Positions 8,758-17,092 of a stretch of 34,361 nucleotides of DNA are shown here, piece after piece. The stretch is from Desulfobacterales bacterium. GTDB taxonomy: Bacteria; Desulfobacterota; Desulfobacteria; Desulfobacterales; Desulfobacteraceae. Where the stretch lies: positions 1-34,361 of the forward strand of contig JAGLHT010000021.1 in the NCBI GenBank assembly GCA_023143455.1, in the 5' to 3' direction. A program made the position numbers and the translations under genes. The stretch's first letter is position 1. The number at the start of each line of letters is the position of its first letter. The notes beneath the pieces were generated by a model that was given only the letters and a program-made list of their open reading frames with translations, did not search any database and was not told the origin of the DNA.

Positions 8758-9795
8758 TTAATCCCAATCAAGGACAACTTTGCCTGAATTACCGGATCGC
8801 ATAACATCAAATCCTTTTTCAAACTCAGTATAGTGAAAGTTATGTGTAATAAGCGGGGTGATATCAAGTCCTGACTGTATCATTGTTGTCATTTTATACC
8901 ATGTTTCATACATTTCACGACCATAGATACCTTTTATTGTGAACATGTTAAAAACAACTTTGTTCCAGTCAATCGCCGTGTTCTCTGGCATTATGCCGAG
9001 AAGAGCAATTTTGCCTCCATGACACATATTATCAAGAATTGAATTTAATGCAGCAGGGCTTCCTGACATTTCCATTGCAACATCAAACCCTTCTTTCATG
9101 CCAAGTTTTTTCTGGGCTTGTTCAATGGTTTCCTTTGAAACATCAACAATTAAATCAGCGCCTGTTGTTTTTGCAAGTTCAAGCCTGTAAGGATTTACAT
9201 CTGTAATAACCACAAATCTTGCTCCGGCATGTTTTGCAATCATAGCTGCCATGCAGCCTATGGGTCCTGCACCAGTAATAAGTACATCTTCACCCAATAC
9301 ATCAAAGGATAAAGCTGTATGGGTGGCATTTCCAAGGGGATCAAAGCATGCAAGCACGTCCAATGGTATGCTTTTTTCACAATACCAGACATTTGTTACA
9401 GGTATGGAAAGGTATTGAGCAAATGACCCTTCTCTGTTCACGCCGACACCTTGTGTGTTTTTACACAGGTGTCGCCTTCCTGCAAGGCAGTTTCTGCAAT
9501 GCCCGCACACAATATGACCCTCACCTGAAACAAGATCGCCTACTTTAAAGTCAAGGACATTTTTCCCGATTTCAGCGATCTCACCTACAAATTCATGCCC
9601 TACATGCATGGGCACCGGAATAGTCGCTTGGGACCATTTATCCCAGTTGTATATATGAACATCTGTTCCACAAATGGCTGTTTTTTTTATTTTAATTAAA
9701 ACATCATTTTGACCTATTTTTGGTATGTCGACATCTTCTAACCAGAGCCCCTGTTCAGGCTTTGCTTTTACAAGCGCTTTCATTTTTTTTCCCAT
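8758..9795 (-). CDS. tdh: L-threonine 3-dehydrogenase
   Basis: This zinc-dependent medium-chain dehydrogenase oxidises L-threonine to 2-amino-3-ketobutyrate with NAD+, and Kbl then splits the product. The protein matches the bacterial Tdh pattern along its whole 345 residues: [17 protein letters not shown] with the catalytic zinc cysteine, GHEFVGE, the structural zinc site [15 protein letters not shown], the Rossmann [10 protein letters not shown], and the terminal [12 protein letters not shown] 9795 has AAGGA at good spacing; ATG 9783 (MKALVKA) aligns better with the E. coli N-terminus and has GGGA upstream, so the start is uncertain by four codons. A TTGACT-N17-TATCAA promoter precedes it. 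Together with kbl this yields glycine and acetyl-CoA for biosynthesis or energy. Confidence 0.95.
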   Translation of the reverse strand: MGKKMKALVKAKPEQGLWLEDVDIPKIGQNDVLIKIKKTAICGTDVHIYNWDKWSQATIPVPMHVGHEFVGEIAEIGKNVLDFKVGDLVSGEGHIVCGHCRNCLAGRRHLCKNTQGVGVNREGSFAQYLSIPVTNVWYCEKSIPLDVLACFDPLGNATHTALSFDVLGEDVLITGAGPIGCMAAMIAKHAGARFVVITDVNPYRLELAKTTGADLIVDVSKETIEQAQKKLGMKEGFDVAMEMSGSPAALNSILDNMCHGGKIALLGIMPENTAIDWNKVVFNMFTIKGIYGREMYETWYKMTTMIQSGLDITPLITHNFHYTEFEKGFDVMRSGNSGKVVLDWD

Positions 9796-9842
9796 ATCAA
9801 TTCCTTGCCATCCACTATATTTATTGATTTTCCAGCTTGCTA

Positions 9843-9871
9843 TTGATACTAAATACAGCCTGTAAAGTCAA
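9843..9871 (-). promoter_or_regulatory. Predicted sigma70 promoter of tdh-kbl
   Basis: TTGACT (9866-9871) and TATCAA (9843-9848) lie 17 nt apart on the minus strand, giving an untranslated leader of roughly 40 nt before tdh. Confidence 0.5.
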
Positions 9872-10021
9872 TAATTTGCAAGGTTTTCTGGATATTTATC
9901 ATGAGGTAACAAATCATTATTCAAAAATAATTTGTTTTATTAATGTATATTAAATATAGTAAATTTATGGTTTTTTTTAGCAGAACTTGAATATCTTATC
10001 AGTTTTAATGGAGAGATAAGT

Positions 10022-11785
10022 ATGAATCATGAAGAAGTAATAAAGTTTTACATGAAAAATTTAAAAGGCGCAAAGATTAGTGGGAGTTATATCAAAGCTC
10101 CATGTCCTTTTTGTATGAAGCATGGAAATAAAAAACCAGGTGTTTTTGCTATAAATATAAGTCCTGGTAGTTATTTTATGGGATATTTCAGATGCCTTAA
10201 TAAATGCATGCATGGTGGTTTTGCTTCATATTTTGGAAAGCTTTTAGATATTGATCCAAAAGTTATTCCAGGATTTGATCCTGATTATGAGCCTTTTGCA
10301 AAAAAGATTTCTTATCCGCCAGTTGCAATGAATCTTAGTGAATTTACATCTTTATTACATAGTCATAATTTGACTTTTTTTAAAGAGTTCGGTGTTTCAG
10401 ATAAGCTCCTTAAGATGATGAGAATCGGATTTAACGGAAAATATATTGCTTATCCTTACTTCCTTGAAAACGGAGCATGTTATGCGGCAAGGTTTGTCTT
10501 GCCGGAAAATGATGATAATACTTTCTGGCGAGGAGAAGAAGAATGCTTTGAGAAGGAGTACAGAATATTTAATGTTGAGGAGATTGAAAGATGTAAAGAC
10601 GGGGCTATTTTTATTACTGACAGTGAAAAAGGACTTCTGGCTTTAAAGGAAATAGGTTATCCAGCTGTTTGTGTTCCTTCTCATATTGATCTTGATGTTT
10701 TTTCAAAGGAAAGACTTGCAGCTGTAAAACATATATTTCTTATGGTTAATAATTCACCGGAAGCTTATATGTCTGCCCGTGAACTTGCTACTAATATAGG
10801 TTTTAAGGTCAGGATCATTAAATGGCCGTTTAATATGAAGAGAGGTTATGATATTTGCAATCTTGCAACTGACAAAGCTGCTGATTTTGGCAAAACAATA
10901 TCTGCCTATATACAGAATTCAAAAACCTTTTCCCCTTTTGTGTCTCCACAGAAGGAGTTTAAAGGTTATTTTAATTCCCTTAACGAAAAAAAGGGAATGG
11001 AGCTTTTAGGTTTAAGCACTGGTTTTTTGAAAATGGATAACGCCCTTGATGGGATACGTGGAATAAACATTATGGGTGGTCAGCCAAAAGCCGGTAAATC
11101 ATGTTTTTTTATACAGATATCAACAGAAATAGCAAGAGCCGGAATACCTGTTATATATTATGATTTTGAAAACGGAAGAAAGCAAATCTATACAAGAACA
11201 ATTTGTCGTCTCGGAGAAATTTCAGAAAAGGAGTTGAGGCTTGAAGATATTGAAAAAGACAAATCTGAAAGAATTATTAAAGCTTTTGGTGAATTACAGA
11301 GTTTATTGCCCAATTTCAGAGTTATAACTGATAGAAAGCTCACGCCAGCAATAATGAAAAGGCATATTGACTTTATCCAGCATGAAACAAGAGTAAATAA
11401 AACTATGATAGTTATTGACAGTCTGCATAAACTTCCTTTTAAGAATTTGTCTGAAAGAAGGACGGGTATTGATTTCTGGCTTAGAAATATGGAAGAGATA
11501 AGAGATGAACAGGATGTTACGTTTCTTGTGGTATCAGAGCTTTCAAGAGGGAGCGAAGGTCGTTACAGTGAAACTCCGGATCTTGGAGCTTTTAAGGACT
11601 CTGGTGATATTGAGTATAGTGCTGATAATGCAATGATATTTGTTCCGGACTGGGATGCTCTTGACCCAATATCGGAAAGTACAAGAAACAGTACTTTATG
11701 GCTTGTTGCAAGCAGGGAGAATAGCCCGGGTAAAATAGGAAATTATACTCTTAATTATCCATATTGGGGATTTACTGAGGTTTGA
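10022..11785 (+). CDS. Twinkle/T7 gp4-like primase-helicase with degenerate Toprim
   Basis: This 587-residue protein has three parts. Residues about 25-70 form a CHC2-type zinc ribbon (CPFC, then CLNKCMHGG). Residues about 190-290 resemble a Toprim fold (FITDSEKGLLALKEIGYPAV). Residues about 340-580 form a RecA/DnaB-like helicase core with Walker A GGQPKAGKS, Walker B MIVIDSLHKL, and the later SELSRGSEGR and SGDIEYSADN segments typical of replicative helicases. The Toprim lacks the usual DxD metal motif, having VNNSPEA where it is expected, so primer synthesis may be lost. Such fusions are normally phage- or plasmid-borne, yet no phage genes are adjacent. GGAGAG lies upstream of the ATG. It may be a stranded mobile-element gene or a domesticated helicase; RadA-like or other DnaB-related ATPases are less likely given the zinc ribbon. 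Confidence 0.75.
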   Translation: MNHEEVIKFYMKNLKGAKISGSYIKAPCPFCMKHGNKKPGVFAINISPGSYFMGYFRCLNKCMHGGFASYFGKLLDIDPKVIPGFDPDYEPFAKKISYPPVAMNLSEFTSLLHSHNLTFFKEFGVSDKLLKMMRIGFNGKYIAYPYFLENGACYAARFVLPENDDNTFWRGEEECFEKEYRIFNVEEIERCKDGAIFITDSEKGLLALKEIGYPAVCVPSHIDLDVFSKERLAAVKHIFLMVNNSPEAYMSARELATNIGFKVRIIKWPFNMKRGYDICNLATDKAADFGKTISAYIQNSKTFSPFVSPQKEFKGYFNSLNEKKGMELLGLSTGFLKMDNALDGIRGINIMGGQPKAGKSCFFIQISTEIARAGIPVIYYDFENGRKQIYTRTICRLGEISEKELRLEDIEKDKSERIIKAFGELQSLLPNFRVITDRKLTPAIMKRHIDFIQHETRVNKTMIVIDSLHKLPFKNLSERRTGIDFWLRNMEEIRDEQDVTFLVVSELSRGSEGRYSETPDLGAFKDSGDIEYSADNAMIFVPDWDALDPISESTRNSTLWLVASRENSPGKIGNYTLNYPYWGFTEV

Positions 11786-12040
11786 TGACACTGGCGTTTA
11801 GCTTGTATCCTCATCTCAAGCACTATTGGAAACAAGCATTGCTCCGTTTAAAACACCTTGCATAATAGAGGTTATAAGCCTATTATACAATTAAAGTCTA
11901 TGCGTAACTTATTTAATTTAAAATAAAAACTGGGGGCAACACGTGCCGAAATTTCAACGGATCATTTTAACCCAAAATGAATTTGCATCAAATGCCCGTA
12001 ACGGCATGGCGTGGTCACATATTACGAAGATTAAATAATT
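11786..12040. other. Intergenic region with a 31-codon open frame
   Basis: This 255-nt stretch separates the primase-helicase gene from the cyanophycin-gene remnant. The only coding-like element is a short GTG-started frame at 11943-12038 (begins VPKFQRIILTQNE). I do not recognise it and it has no clear ribosome site. It may be another gene fragment. No terminator with a U-run is visible. Confidence 0.25.
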
Positions 12041-12501
12041 ATGGGAGGGACAAGGGTACTTAACGCCATTCAGGAACGTCTCAAAAGCGGAGCGCTTATC
12101 GCCGGCACCAGTGCCGGGGCTGCTGTGTTTTCCGATACCATGATTTATGAAGGCAAAACTGAAGAAAAGTTGCCTTGTGTCATGGAACAGGAAATCGAAC
12201 CACCGAGCAAATCATTGACTATGGCGAGGCCCTGTCTCTGGTATACGATTATATCCTGTTGACTGATTTTGATCCCCGAAACAGACCCATGGGAGAAACT
12301 CCAACCTTGGTTTACAAGGGCCTGATTCAAGGTGGATTTAAAAAAGAAAATATTGAAATCGTTCCGGATCCGGACAAGGCTGTGGACATCCTTTTTTCAA
12401 AAGTAAAAGAAGGAGATTTGCTGATCATTCAGCCGAATGAACTTGAACCTGTTATGAGTCAAATCATGGAACGATACCGGGAAATGGTAACGCGTATTTG
12501 A
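12041..12501 (+). pseudogene. Fused remnant of cyanophycinase (5') and cyanophycin synthetase (3')
   Basis: Two unrelated protein fragments lie in different frames head to tail. The first (12041 to about 12165) reads GGTRVLNAIQERLKSG and then AGTSAGAAVFSD, the serine-nucleophile GTSAGA motif region of cyanophycinase (peptidase S51 family). The second (about 12184-12501, another frame) reads RTTEQIIDYGEAL, DFDPRNRPMGETP, IVPDPDKAV and EGDLLIIQPNE, the C-terminal end of the Mur-ligase-like domain of cyanophycin synthetase. Both genes lack most of their length. Because cphB and cphA are commonly neighbours, the simplest explanation is one large deletion joining the middle of cphB to the end of cphA. 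The remnant cannot encode either enzyme. It looks more GC-rich than the flanking AT-rich genes. Confidence 0.7.
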
Positions 12502-12724
12502 TTGACTTAAACATACTAGGACGATAACTTGCATGATCAGTGCTATTTTTTACCTCAAATTACATTTAAGTATACGTCGGGTATCTGAAAGAATTTAGTC
12601 TCCTGAGTTCTAAACACCGGGATAATTAGTCGCAACTCCTATTGCCCCAACATTACTTCCACCAGTCTTGTCTTTTTCAAAATTATTTGCGGTCACCGAT
12701 GATACTATAAGTACTCATTTTGCT

Positions 12725-13570
12725 CTATAAAACCATTTCCTCTTTAAACGTCACCATACCCTCCTTAAGAAAGATTCTTACCACAGATAAATGCATATTT
12801 TCACTGCCCAGATTTTCATAATACAGGAACATGTTGTCATCGTTGGTATGATTGATAGAAGACAAAGAACCACACATAAACTGGGTAAAAGAATTCCCGT
12901 TATATAAATCAGTCGTTTGCATGAGTTCAAGTTCATGGGTATGGCCACAAAAAACATTTTTAATATTATGCTCATGTACAAAATCAATAATGGAAGACGA
13001 GTTTTTTAAAGGACACTCGTCAGTCCCCAAAATAGAATGGTGGATCAGCAGCAGGGGTAAGTCATATTCCATCTGTTTTATTTTCTTGGAAACTGCATTC
13101 AGAACTTCTTTTTCAACATATCCTTCATCCCTGTACAATTCATTGGAATCGATGCTGATAATCAAAACATTCTGTTTATTTATTGAAACGGGTTTAATAA
13201 AATTGATATCTGTAAAATTGTCCCGAACCTTGGTTATTTCCCGGTTCAAAAACAAATGCTTCTTATTGGTTTTCTCCATTTCAGGGATGTAAATGATTTC
13301 TGGATTGTAAATATATTTTCGGAATAATTCATGGGAGCGCATATTCCTTTTGTCATGGTTGCCAATGATAGAGATGACATTTTTGCACTTGATCTGTTTT
13401 AAGAAGCGTCCTGCCTTGATATATTCATCTTCCAGTCCATCGGTTGTATTGTCTCCGGTATTGATAACAATATCGGTGTCAAATGAATTGATCTTTTTTA
13501 TCAGAATCTTGTCTTTTCCATCCCAGTGGCGGGGACCAAAATGAAGATCTGAGATGTGTAAAACATTCAT
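12725..13570 (-). CDS. Calcineurin-like metallophosphoesterase
   Basis: This 281-residue dinuclear metal phosphoesterase carries all the family motifs: DLHFG near residue 8, GDNTTDG near 39, GNHDKR near 69, the histidine of LLIHHSIL near 176, and GHTHELE near 209. No signal peptide or membrane helix is seen, so it should act in the cytoplasm. It resembles the class III cyclic-nucleotide/CpdA and Icc-like group, but the substrate cannot be deduced. AGGAG is correctly placed 6 nt before the ATG. It is divergent from the cytidylyltransferase operon across a 425-nt region, so a role in nucleotide-alcohol or phospho-alcohol turnover is possible; this is inference from position only. Confidence 0.85.
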   Translation of the reverse strand: MNVLHISDLHFGPRHWDGKDKILIKKINSFDTDIVINTGDNTTDGLEDEYIKAGRFLKQIKCKNVISIIGNHDKRNMRSHELFRKYIYNPEIIYIPEMEKTNKKHLFLNREITKVRDNFTDINFIKPVSINKQNVLIISIDSNELYRDEGYVEKEVLNAVSKKIKQMEYDLPLLLIHHSILGTDECPLKNSSSIIDFVHEHNIKNVFCGHTHELELMQTTDLYNGNSFTQFMCGSLSSINHTNDDNMFLYYENLGSENMHLSVVRIFLKEGMVTFKEEMVL

Positions 13571-13983
13571 ATATGACTCCTGTTTAACAACAAAGGTTAT
13601 AATACTTTAAATCAATACACTTTTTATATTATAATTATAACTTGGTGCATACGCAATGGGTCAAACCGTATTCTAATGATTGGTTTAAGAAGACTGTTTC
13701 ATTCAGGGCTTTAGCGGTCTTTATTCCATGCAAAAAAAATGCCAATCAGGCAACAAAAATATAAAATCCTTGACATTTAACCGTATTCTTATATCATAGA
13801 TGGAGTTTTACCGTTAAAAATAACGTACAAACGTTTTTGCCTTACGGTGTATATCCTTGATCTGTAGATGTGGTCAACTCCCCTAAGTTAGAAGCTATTA
13901 TTTTTTTCAAACAATTTGTTTGTTGTGCAAAAAATTTCATCCTCACAAAGAGTGTTATTTTTTGAATACATTAACTCTTTAAA
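13571..13983. other. Divergent regulatory region, about 410 nt, without a gene
   Basis: No convincing coding frame is present. It holds the predicted promoter of the cytidylyltransferase operon at 13770-13797, an 11-nt direct repeat AACCGTATTCT at 13664-13674 and 13779-13789, and an untranslated leader of about 190 nt. The second repeat copy falls inside the promoter spacer, so it could be a regulator site. No known riboswitch was recognised. Confidence 0.4.
13770..13797 (+). promoter_or_regulatory. Predicted sigma70 promoter of cytidylyltransferase operon
   Basis: TTGACA (13770-13775) and TATCAT (13792-13797) are separated by 16 nt. An AACCGTATTCT direct-repeat copy overlaps the spacer. The leader to the start at 13996 would be about 190 nt. 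Confidence 0.45.
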
Positions 13984-13995
13984 ATGAGGAGGTCT

Positions 13996-14853
13996 ATGCG
14001 CTTAAATCAGAACCCTTATCCCAAAAAGCGTATCACAACCGCTTTACTTCTTGCAGCCGGAACAGGAAGCCGCCTGTTTCCCCTGACACAAAAATCACCC
14101 AAATGTCTTACCCTTGTTAATGAAACATCCATATTGGAACGATTGATCAAAAGCTTGAATCAACATGGTTTCAAACGGCTGGTTGTGGTCACCGGACACT
14201 TGGAAGACTGCATTCGAAATTTTCTGGAAAGCAGGGCTGGTAATATTAAAATTGAATATGTTTTCAGCCCTTTATACAAAACAACCAATAATATATATTC
14301 TTTATGGATGGCTCGAAAAATTATCAATGAACCATTTGTGCTCATTGAAAGTGATCTTGTTTTTGACCCGTCATTACTGACTGACATGCTTTATCCTGAC
14401 AGAATTGCCATTGCTCGAATGGAGCCTTGGCTGAACGGTTCAACCGTAACAATCAATCCATCCAACACGATTGATGCATTCCATAGCGATGCAAAAAACA
14501 ATTCAGAACAAACCCGATATAAGACAGTTAATATTTATAGCCTATCTGTTTCATCATGGTACCAGGTTATCGAAAAACTGAACCTATATGTTTTAGCCGG
14601 CAGGGTCAATGATTATTACGAAGCTGTGTTTCGACAAATGGTGGCAGAAAAAACTTTATCCTTGCAAGCGGTCTTTTTTGATCATAAGCCCTGGTATGAA
14701 ATTGACACAATAGAAGATCTCGAATCTGCTGAAAAGCTGTTCCCGGCAAGAATCAGTAAAACGATTCCCGTATATGGAGTAAAACCTGACCTTTCAGGAG
14801 ATACAGAGCTGAACGCCCGTGAACCATTTGTAAAAGAAGGTCTATATGCCTGA
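13996..14853 (+). CDS. LicC/PntC-like NTP transferase (probable phospho-alcohol cytidylyltransferase)
   Basis: This 285-residue nucleotidyltransferase has the signature LLAAGTGSRLFPLTQKSPK near the N-terminus, the metal-binding region VLIESDLVF near residue 115, and the terminal WYEIDTIEDLESAEKLF block typical of choline-phosphate cytidylyltransferases (LicC) and related small-alcohol NTP transferases. It probably couples CTP to a small phosphorylated alcohol or phosphonate. AGGAGG lies immediately before ATG 13996; the ATG at 13984 has no ribosome site and would contain that sequence. The gene overlaps the next by 8 nt, so the products are likely made in a fixed ratio. A sugar-1-phosphate nucleotidyltransferase is an alternative, but the short length and the downstream CDP-alcohol enzyme argue for a CDP-alcohol route. 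Confidence 0.8.
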   Translation: MRLNQNPYPKKRITTALLLAAGTGSRLFPLTQKSPKCLTLVNETSILERLIKSLNQHGFKRLVVVTGHLEDCIRNFLESRAGNIKIEYVFSPLYKTTNNIYSLWMARKIINEPFVLIESDLVFDPSLLTDMLYPDRIAIARMEPWLNGSTVTINPSNTIDAFHSDAKNNSEQTRYKTVNIYSLSVSSWYQVIEKLNLYVLAGRVNDYYEAVFRQMVAEKTLSLQAVFFDHKPWYEIDTIEDLESAEKLFPARISKTIPVYGVKPDLSGDTELNAREPFVKEGLYA

Positions 14854-15967
14854 TCATGATTATAAAAATCAGATAGAAAAATATGAATATATTTCAGGTC
14901 AGCATGGTGGGTACTATCGCCATGATTTTATTGATCATGCTTATTTATACAACCTTTACTTCCCACCAGAAGAGGTTTTTACTTGCTTTAAAAACCAAAT
15001 CCATGACCTTGTCCTGAACTACCCTGTTGCACAGGATGCTCTTGCATCCCTTGTGGGTAGGCTTATCAATCAAAAGCCTGAACACATTGTTGTAGGCAAT
15101 GGTGCAGCAGAACTGATTAAAATTGTCTCAGGGCAAATTGCCAAAAAAATAATTGTTCCCGTGCCTTCGTTCAACGAATACGTGAATGCCGCACCCATGG
15201 GATGTGCCCTAGAATTTCCCCTTGAAATTCCTTCTTTTCAGCTGGATGTGGATAAATTTGCAACTCATGTCATCAAAACCGGTGCAGATATTGCAGTTGT
15301 GGTTACACCAAACAACCCAACTGCCATTGCTGTTCCCAAGTCCGACCTGATACGTCTGGCAGAGAAATTGTCCGGCCATGACTGTCAATTGATAATTGAT
15401 GAGTCCTTTATTGATTTTGTTCATGACCCAGATCAGATATTTGGTCAGACATCCATGGAAGATCAAATCAAGAAGTATCCCAATATCGCTATTTTTAAAA
15501 GCATGAGTAAGGCATACGGTATCTGTGGCCTTCGAATCGGCTATCTTTTGACAACAAATTATAAATTTGCCAAAGCGGTCCGCCAGGGCGTTCATATCTG
15601 GAACATAAATGGATTTGCAGAAGAATTTTTAAGGATTCTACCTGATTATCGTGACTCTTTCATTAAAAGCTGTAATCAGGTCAAAAAGGATCGGGATAGA
15701 CTTTATAAGGATCTGTCGACTTTTTTAGACCTCACGGTCTATAAGTCGGATGCCAATTTTATTTTTTGTAAATTGCCAAATACCGGGTTGAATGCGCCTG
15801 AGTTAACAAAAAAATTATTTATTGAACATAATATGTACATCAAAAGCTGTCAGGGTAAAACCATGCCCAATGCTGACCGATATATTCGTATTGCAGCCCG
15901 AACAAAAGAAGAAAACACCAACCTGATAGCGGCGCTGGGGTCCATTTTGGTGGATAAAACAAAGTAG
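14846..15967 (+). CDS. CobD/HisC-like class I/II PLP enzyme (possible O-phospho-amino acid decarboxylase)
   Basis: This 373-residue fold-type I PLP enzyme shows VTPNNPTAI, the PLP-binding aspartate in IIDESFIDF, the Schiff-base lysine in FKSMSKAYGICGLRIGYL and a substrate-carboxylate arginine in RYIRIAARTKEEN. The C-terminal arrangement resembles CobD (threonine-phosphate decarboxylase), and HisC is the other close relative. Decarboxylation of O-phosphoserine would supply phosphoethanolamine, the natural substrate for the cytidylyltransferase encoded just upstream; a CobD-family serine-phosphate decarboxylase is known from Sulfurospirillum multivorans. This assignment is inference. The alternatives are transamination of a phospho-amino acid or histidinol phosphate. 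The start codon lies inside the end of the upstream gene. The gene is not next to any histidine or cobamide gene. Confidence 0.75.
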   Translation: MPDHDYKNQIEKYEYISGQHGGYYRHDFIDHAYLYNLYFPPEEVFTCFKNQIHDLVLNYPVAQDALASLVGRLINQKPEHIVVGNGAAELIKIVSGQIAKKIIVPVPSFNEYVNAAPMGCALEFPLEIPSFQLDVDKFATHVIKTGADIAVVVTPNNPTAIAVPKSDLIRLAEKLSGHDCQLIIDESFIDFVHDPDQIFGQTSMEDQIKKYPNIAIFKSMSKAYGICGLRIGYLLTTNYKFAKAVRQGVHIWNINGFAEEFLRILPDYRDSFIKSCNQVKKDRDRLYKDLSTFLDLTVYKSDANFIFCKLPNTGLNAPELTKKLFIEHNMYIKSCQGKTMPNADRYIRIAARTKEENTNLIAALGSILVDKTK

Positions 15968-15977
15968 AGAGGACTTG

Positions 15978-16631
15978 ATGAACACATCAAAATCTAAACC
16001 TTCACATCAAGCCGGAATGCTCTGGTTTGCTAAAGATCTGCCCAATATTTGTTCTCTTGCAGGACTTTTTTGTGCACTGCTGGGGATATACTTTGCTGTT
16101 TTAAAAAATTTTCCTGTGGCCATTATCGCACTGATATGGGCAGTACTTTTTGACTGGGGTGATGGTATTATTGCCCGCAAAATGAAGGGTAGAACAGATG
16201 AACAAAAGAATTTCGGAGCACAGCTGGATTCTTTGATTGATATGGTAAGTTTTGGAATCTGTCCAGCTATTTTTCTTTTAAGCTATGGAGGGTTTAGCAC
16301 ATGGTTTTTGCCGGGCGCCTTTGTAATCGTCGCCACCAGCGCAGTACGGCTGAGCTATTTCAATATTTTCGGTCTTGTAGACAGTACCACATACAAGGGT
16401 CTTGCCCTTGACAACAATGTTATTATTTTTGCTTTTGTTTTTCTGTTTGAACCTTTATTTTCCACTGCAACTTTTTCAATTCTACTCTATATTATATTCA
16501 TGACCATGGCCGGGTTTAATCTTTCACCGCTGCGAACACCAAAATTTGCCGGTAAATGGTTTTATGCACTCATATTTTATACTGTGGCATTGACAATTAT
16601 CTACTGTTGGATATTATCAACCATAGTATAG
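15978..16631 (+). CDS. CDP-alcohol phosphatidyltransferase family membrane enzyme
   Basis: This 217-residue integral membrane protein with about five to six hydrophobic segments carries the CDP-alcohol phosphotransferase signature: DWGDGIIAR followed by GAQLDSLID, giving the four metal-binding aspartates. The spacing between AR and the following G is 12 residues rather than the usual 8. The LDSLIDMVSFGICPAIF stretch resembles PssA-type phosphatidylserine synthases. ATG 15978 is preceded by AGAGGA; a TTG three bases earlier is less likely. It follows the PLP enzyme gene by 10 nt. With a cytidylyltransferase in the same operon it may transfer a phospho-alcohol from the CDP-alcohol to a lipid acceptor, a Kennedy-like step. 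Use of CDP-diacylglycerol plus a free alcohol is the standard alternative. Confidence 0.85.
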   Translation: MNTSKSKPSHQAGMLWFAKDLPNICSLAGLFCALLGIYFAVLKNFPVAIIALIWAVLFDWGDGIIARKMKGRTDEQKNFGAQLDSLIDMVSFGICPAIFLLSYGGFSTWFLPGAFVIVATSAVRLSYFNIFGLVDSTTYKGLALDNNVIIFAFVFLFEPLFSTATFSILLYIIFMTMAGFNLSPLRTPKFAGKWFYALIFYTVALTIIYCWILSTIV

Positions 16632-16663
16632 CTCAAAAAAAATGTGCATTATGTCTATAATTG

Positions 16664-16692
16664 TGGGGAAACAAAATAAGATTTTATCCCCA
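16664..16692 (+). terminator. Hairpin downstream of CDP-alcohol operon
   Basis: TGGGGA (16664-16669) pairs with TCCCCA (16687-16692), and inside it AAAAT pairs with ATTTT around a short loop. It lies 33 nt after the operon's last stop codon. A U-run is missing, so it may be a weak terminator or a 3' stabilising structure. Confidence 0.3.
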
Positions 16693-16823
16693 TGAATTCA
16701 TCTTCCAGTAGTCGCTGTTAACCCAGCCTAACAGTTATACATAACTTGCATAGTCATAATTTTTCAAATATTCAACAATACAAATGGCATCCTTAAAGAA
16801 TATTGAACGGATAATTTTTTCTT

Positions 16824-17045
16824 TTACCTTCCTAATCCCCTACCCTGTTTTAAAACTTTTTTCTGATCTATTGTCAATCCTTTTGTTCGTTGTATAATCT
16901 TCGCTTTTAAATTTTCCATGGCTTTCTTATTCCACTTACTCGGTTTTGGCTGAGGATAGATCTTAATTTCATTAGCCCTGGTCTTTTCTAAAATTATAAC
17001 TGGCTTGGCAAACGAGTTATTATAAACTTTAGCTATGTCTGACAC
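16824..17045 (-). pseudogene. Short unrecognised reading frame, probably a gene fragment
   Basis: A 73-residue frame starts only with GTG at 17045 and has no ribosome site. It is very basic (for example KPSKWNKKAMENLKAK and a QGRGLGR tail). Coding-like sequence (RYDRAVKLLPQAVAV) continues upstream of the GTG in the same frame for about 18 codons without a canonical start until a stop, which suggests that a 5' part has been lost. I do not recognise a family. It lies between the acquired-looking CDP-alcohol operon and another damaged gene. Confidence 0.35.
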
Positions 17046-17092
17046 TGCAACAGCTTGTGGTAATAACTTAACAGCTCTATCATACCTTGATA

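Noticed and set aside
10022..11785. Prophage
   Set aside because: Only one replication-type gene; no structural, lysis, integrase or repressor genes adjacent.
12852..13544. Plus-strand open frames opposite the metallophosphoesterase
   Set aside because: Antisense to a protein with all catalytic motifs; no start signals.
13996..15967. Phosphonate (PntC-type) biosynthesis genes
   Set aside because: PntC pairs its cytidylyltransferase with a class V AEP transaminase and occurs with PEP mutase. Here the PLP enzyme is CobD/HisC-like and no PEP mutase is in the window, so this is kept only as an alternative.
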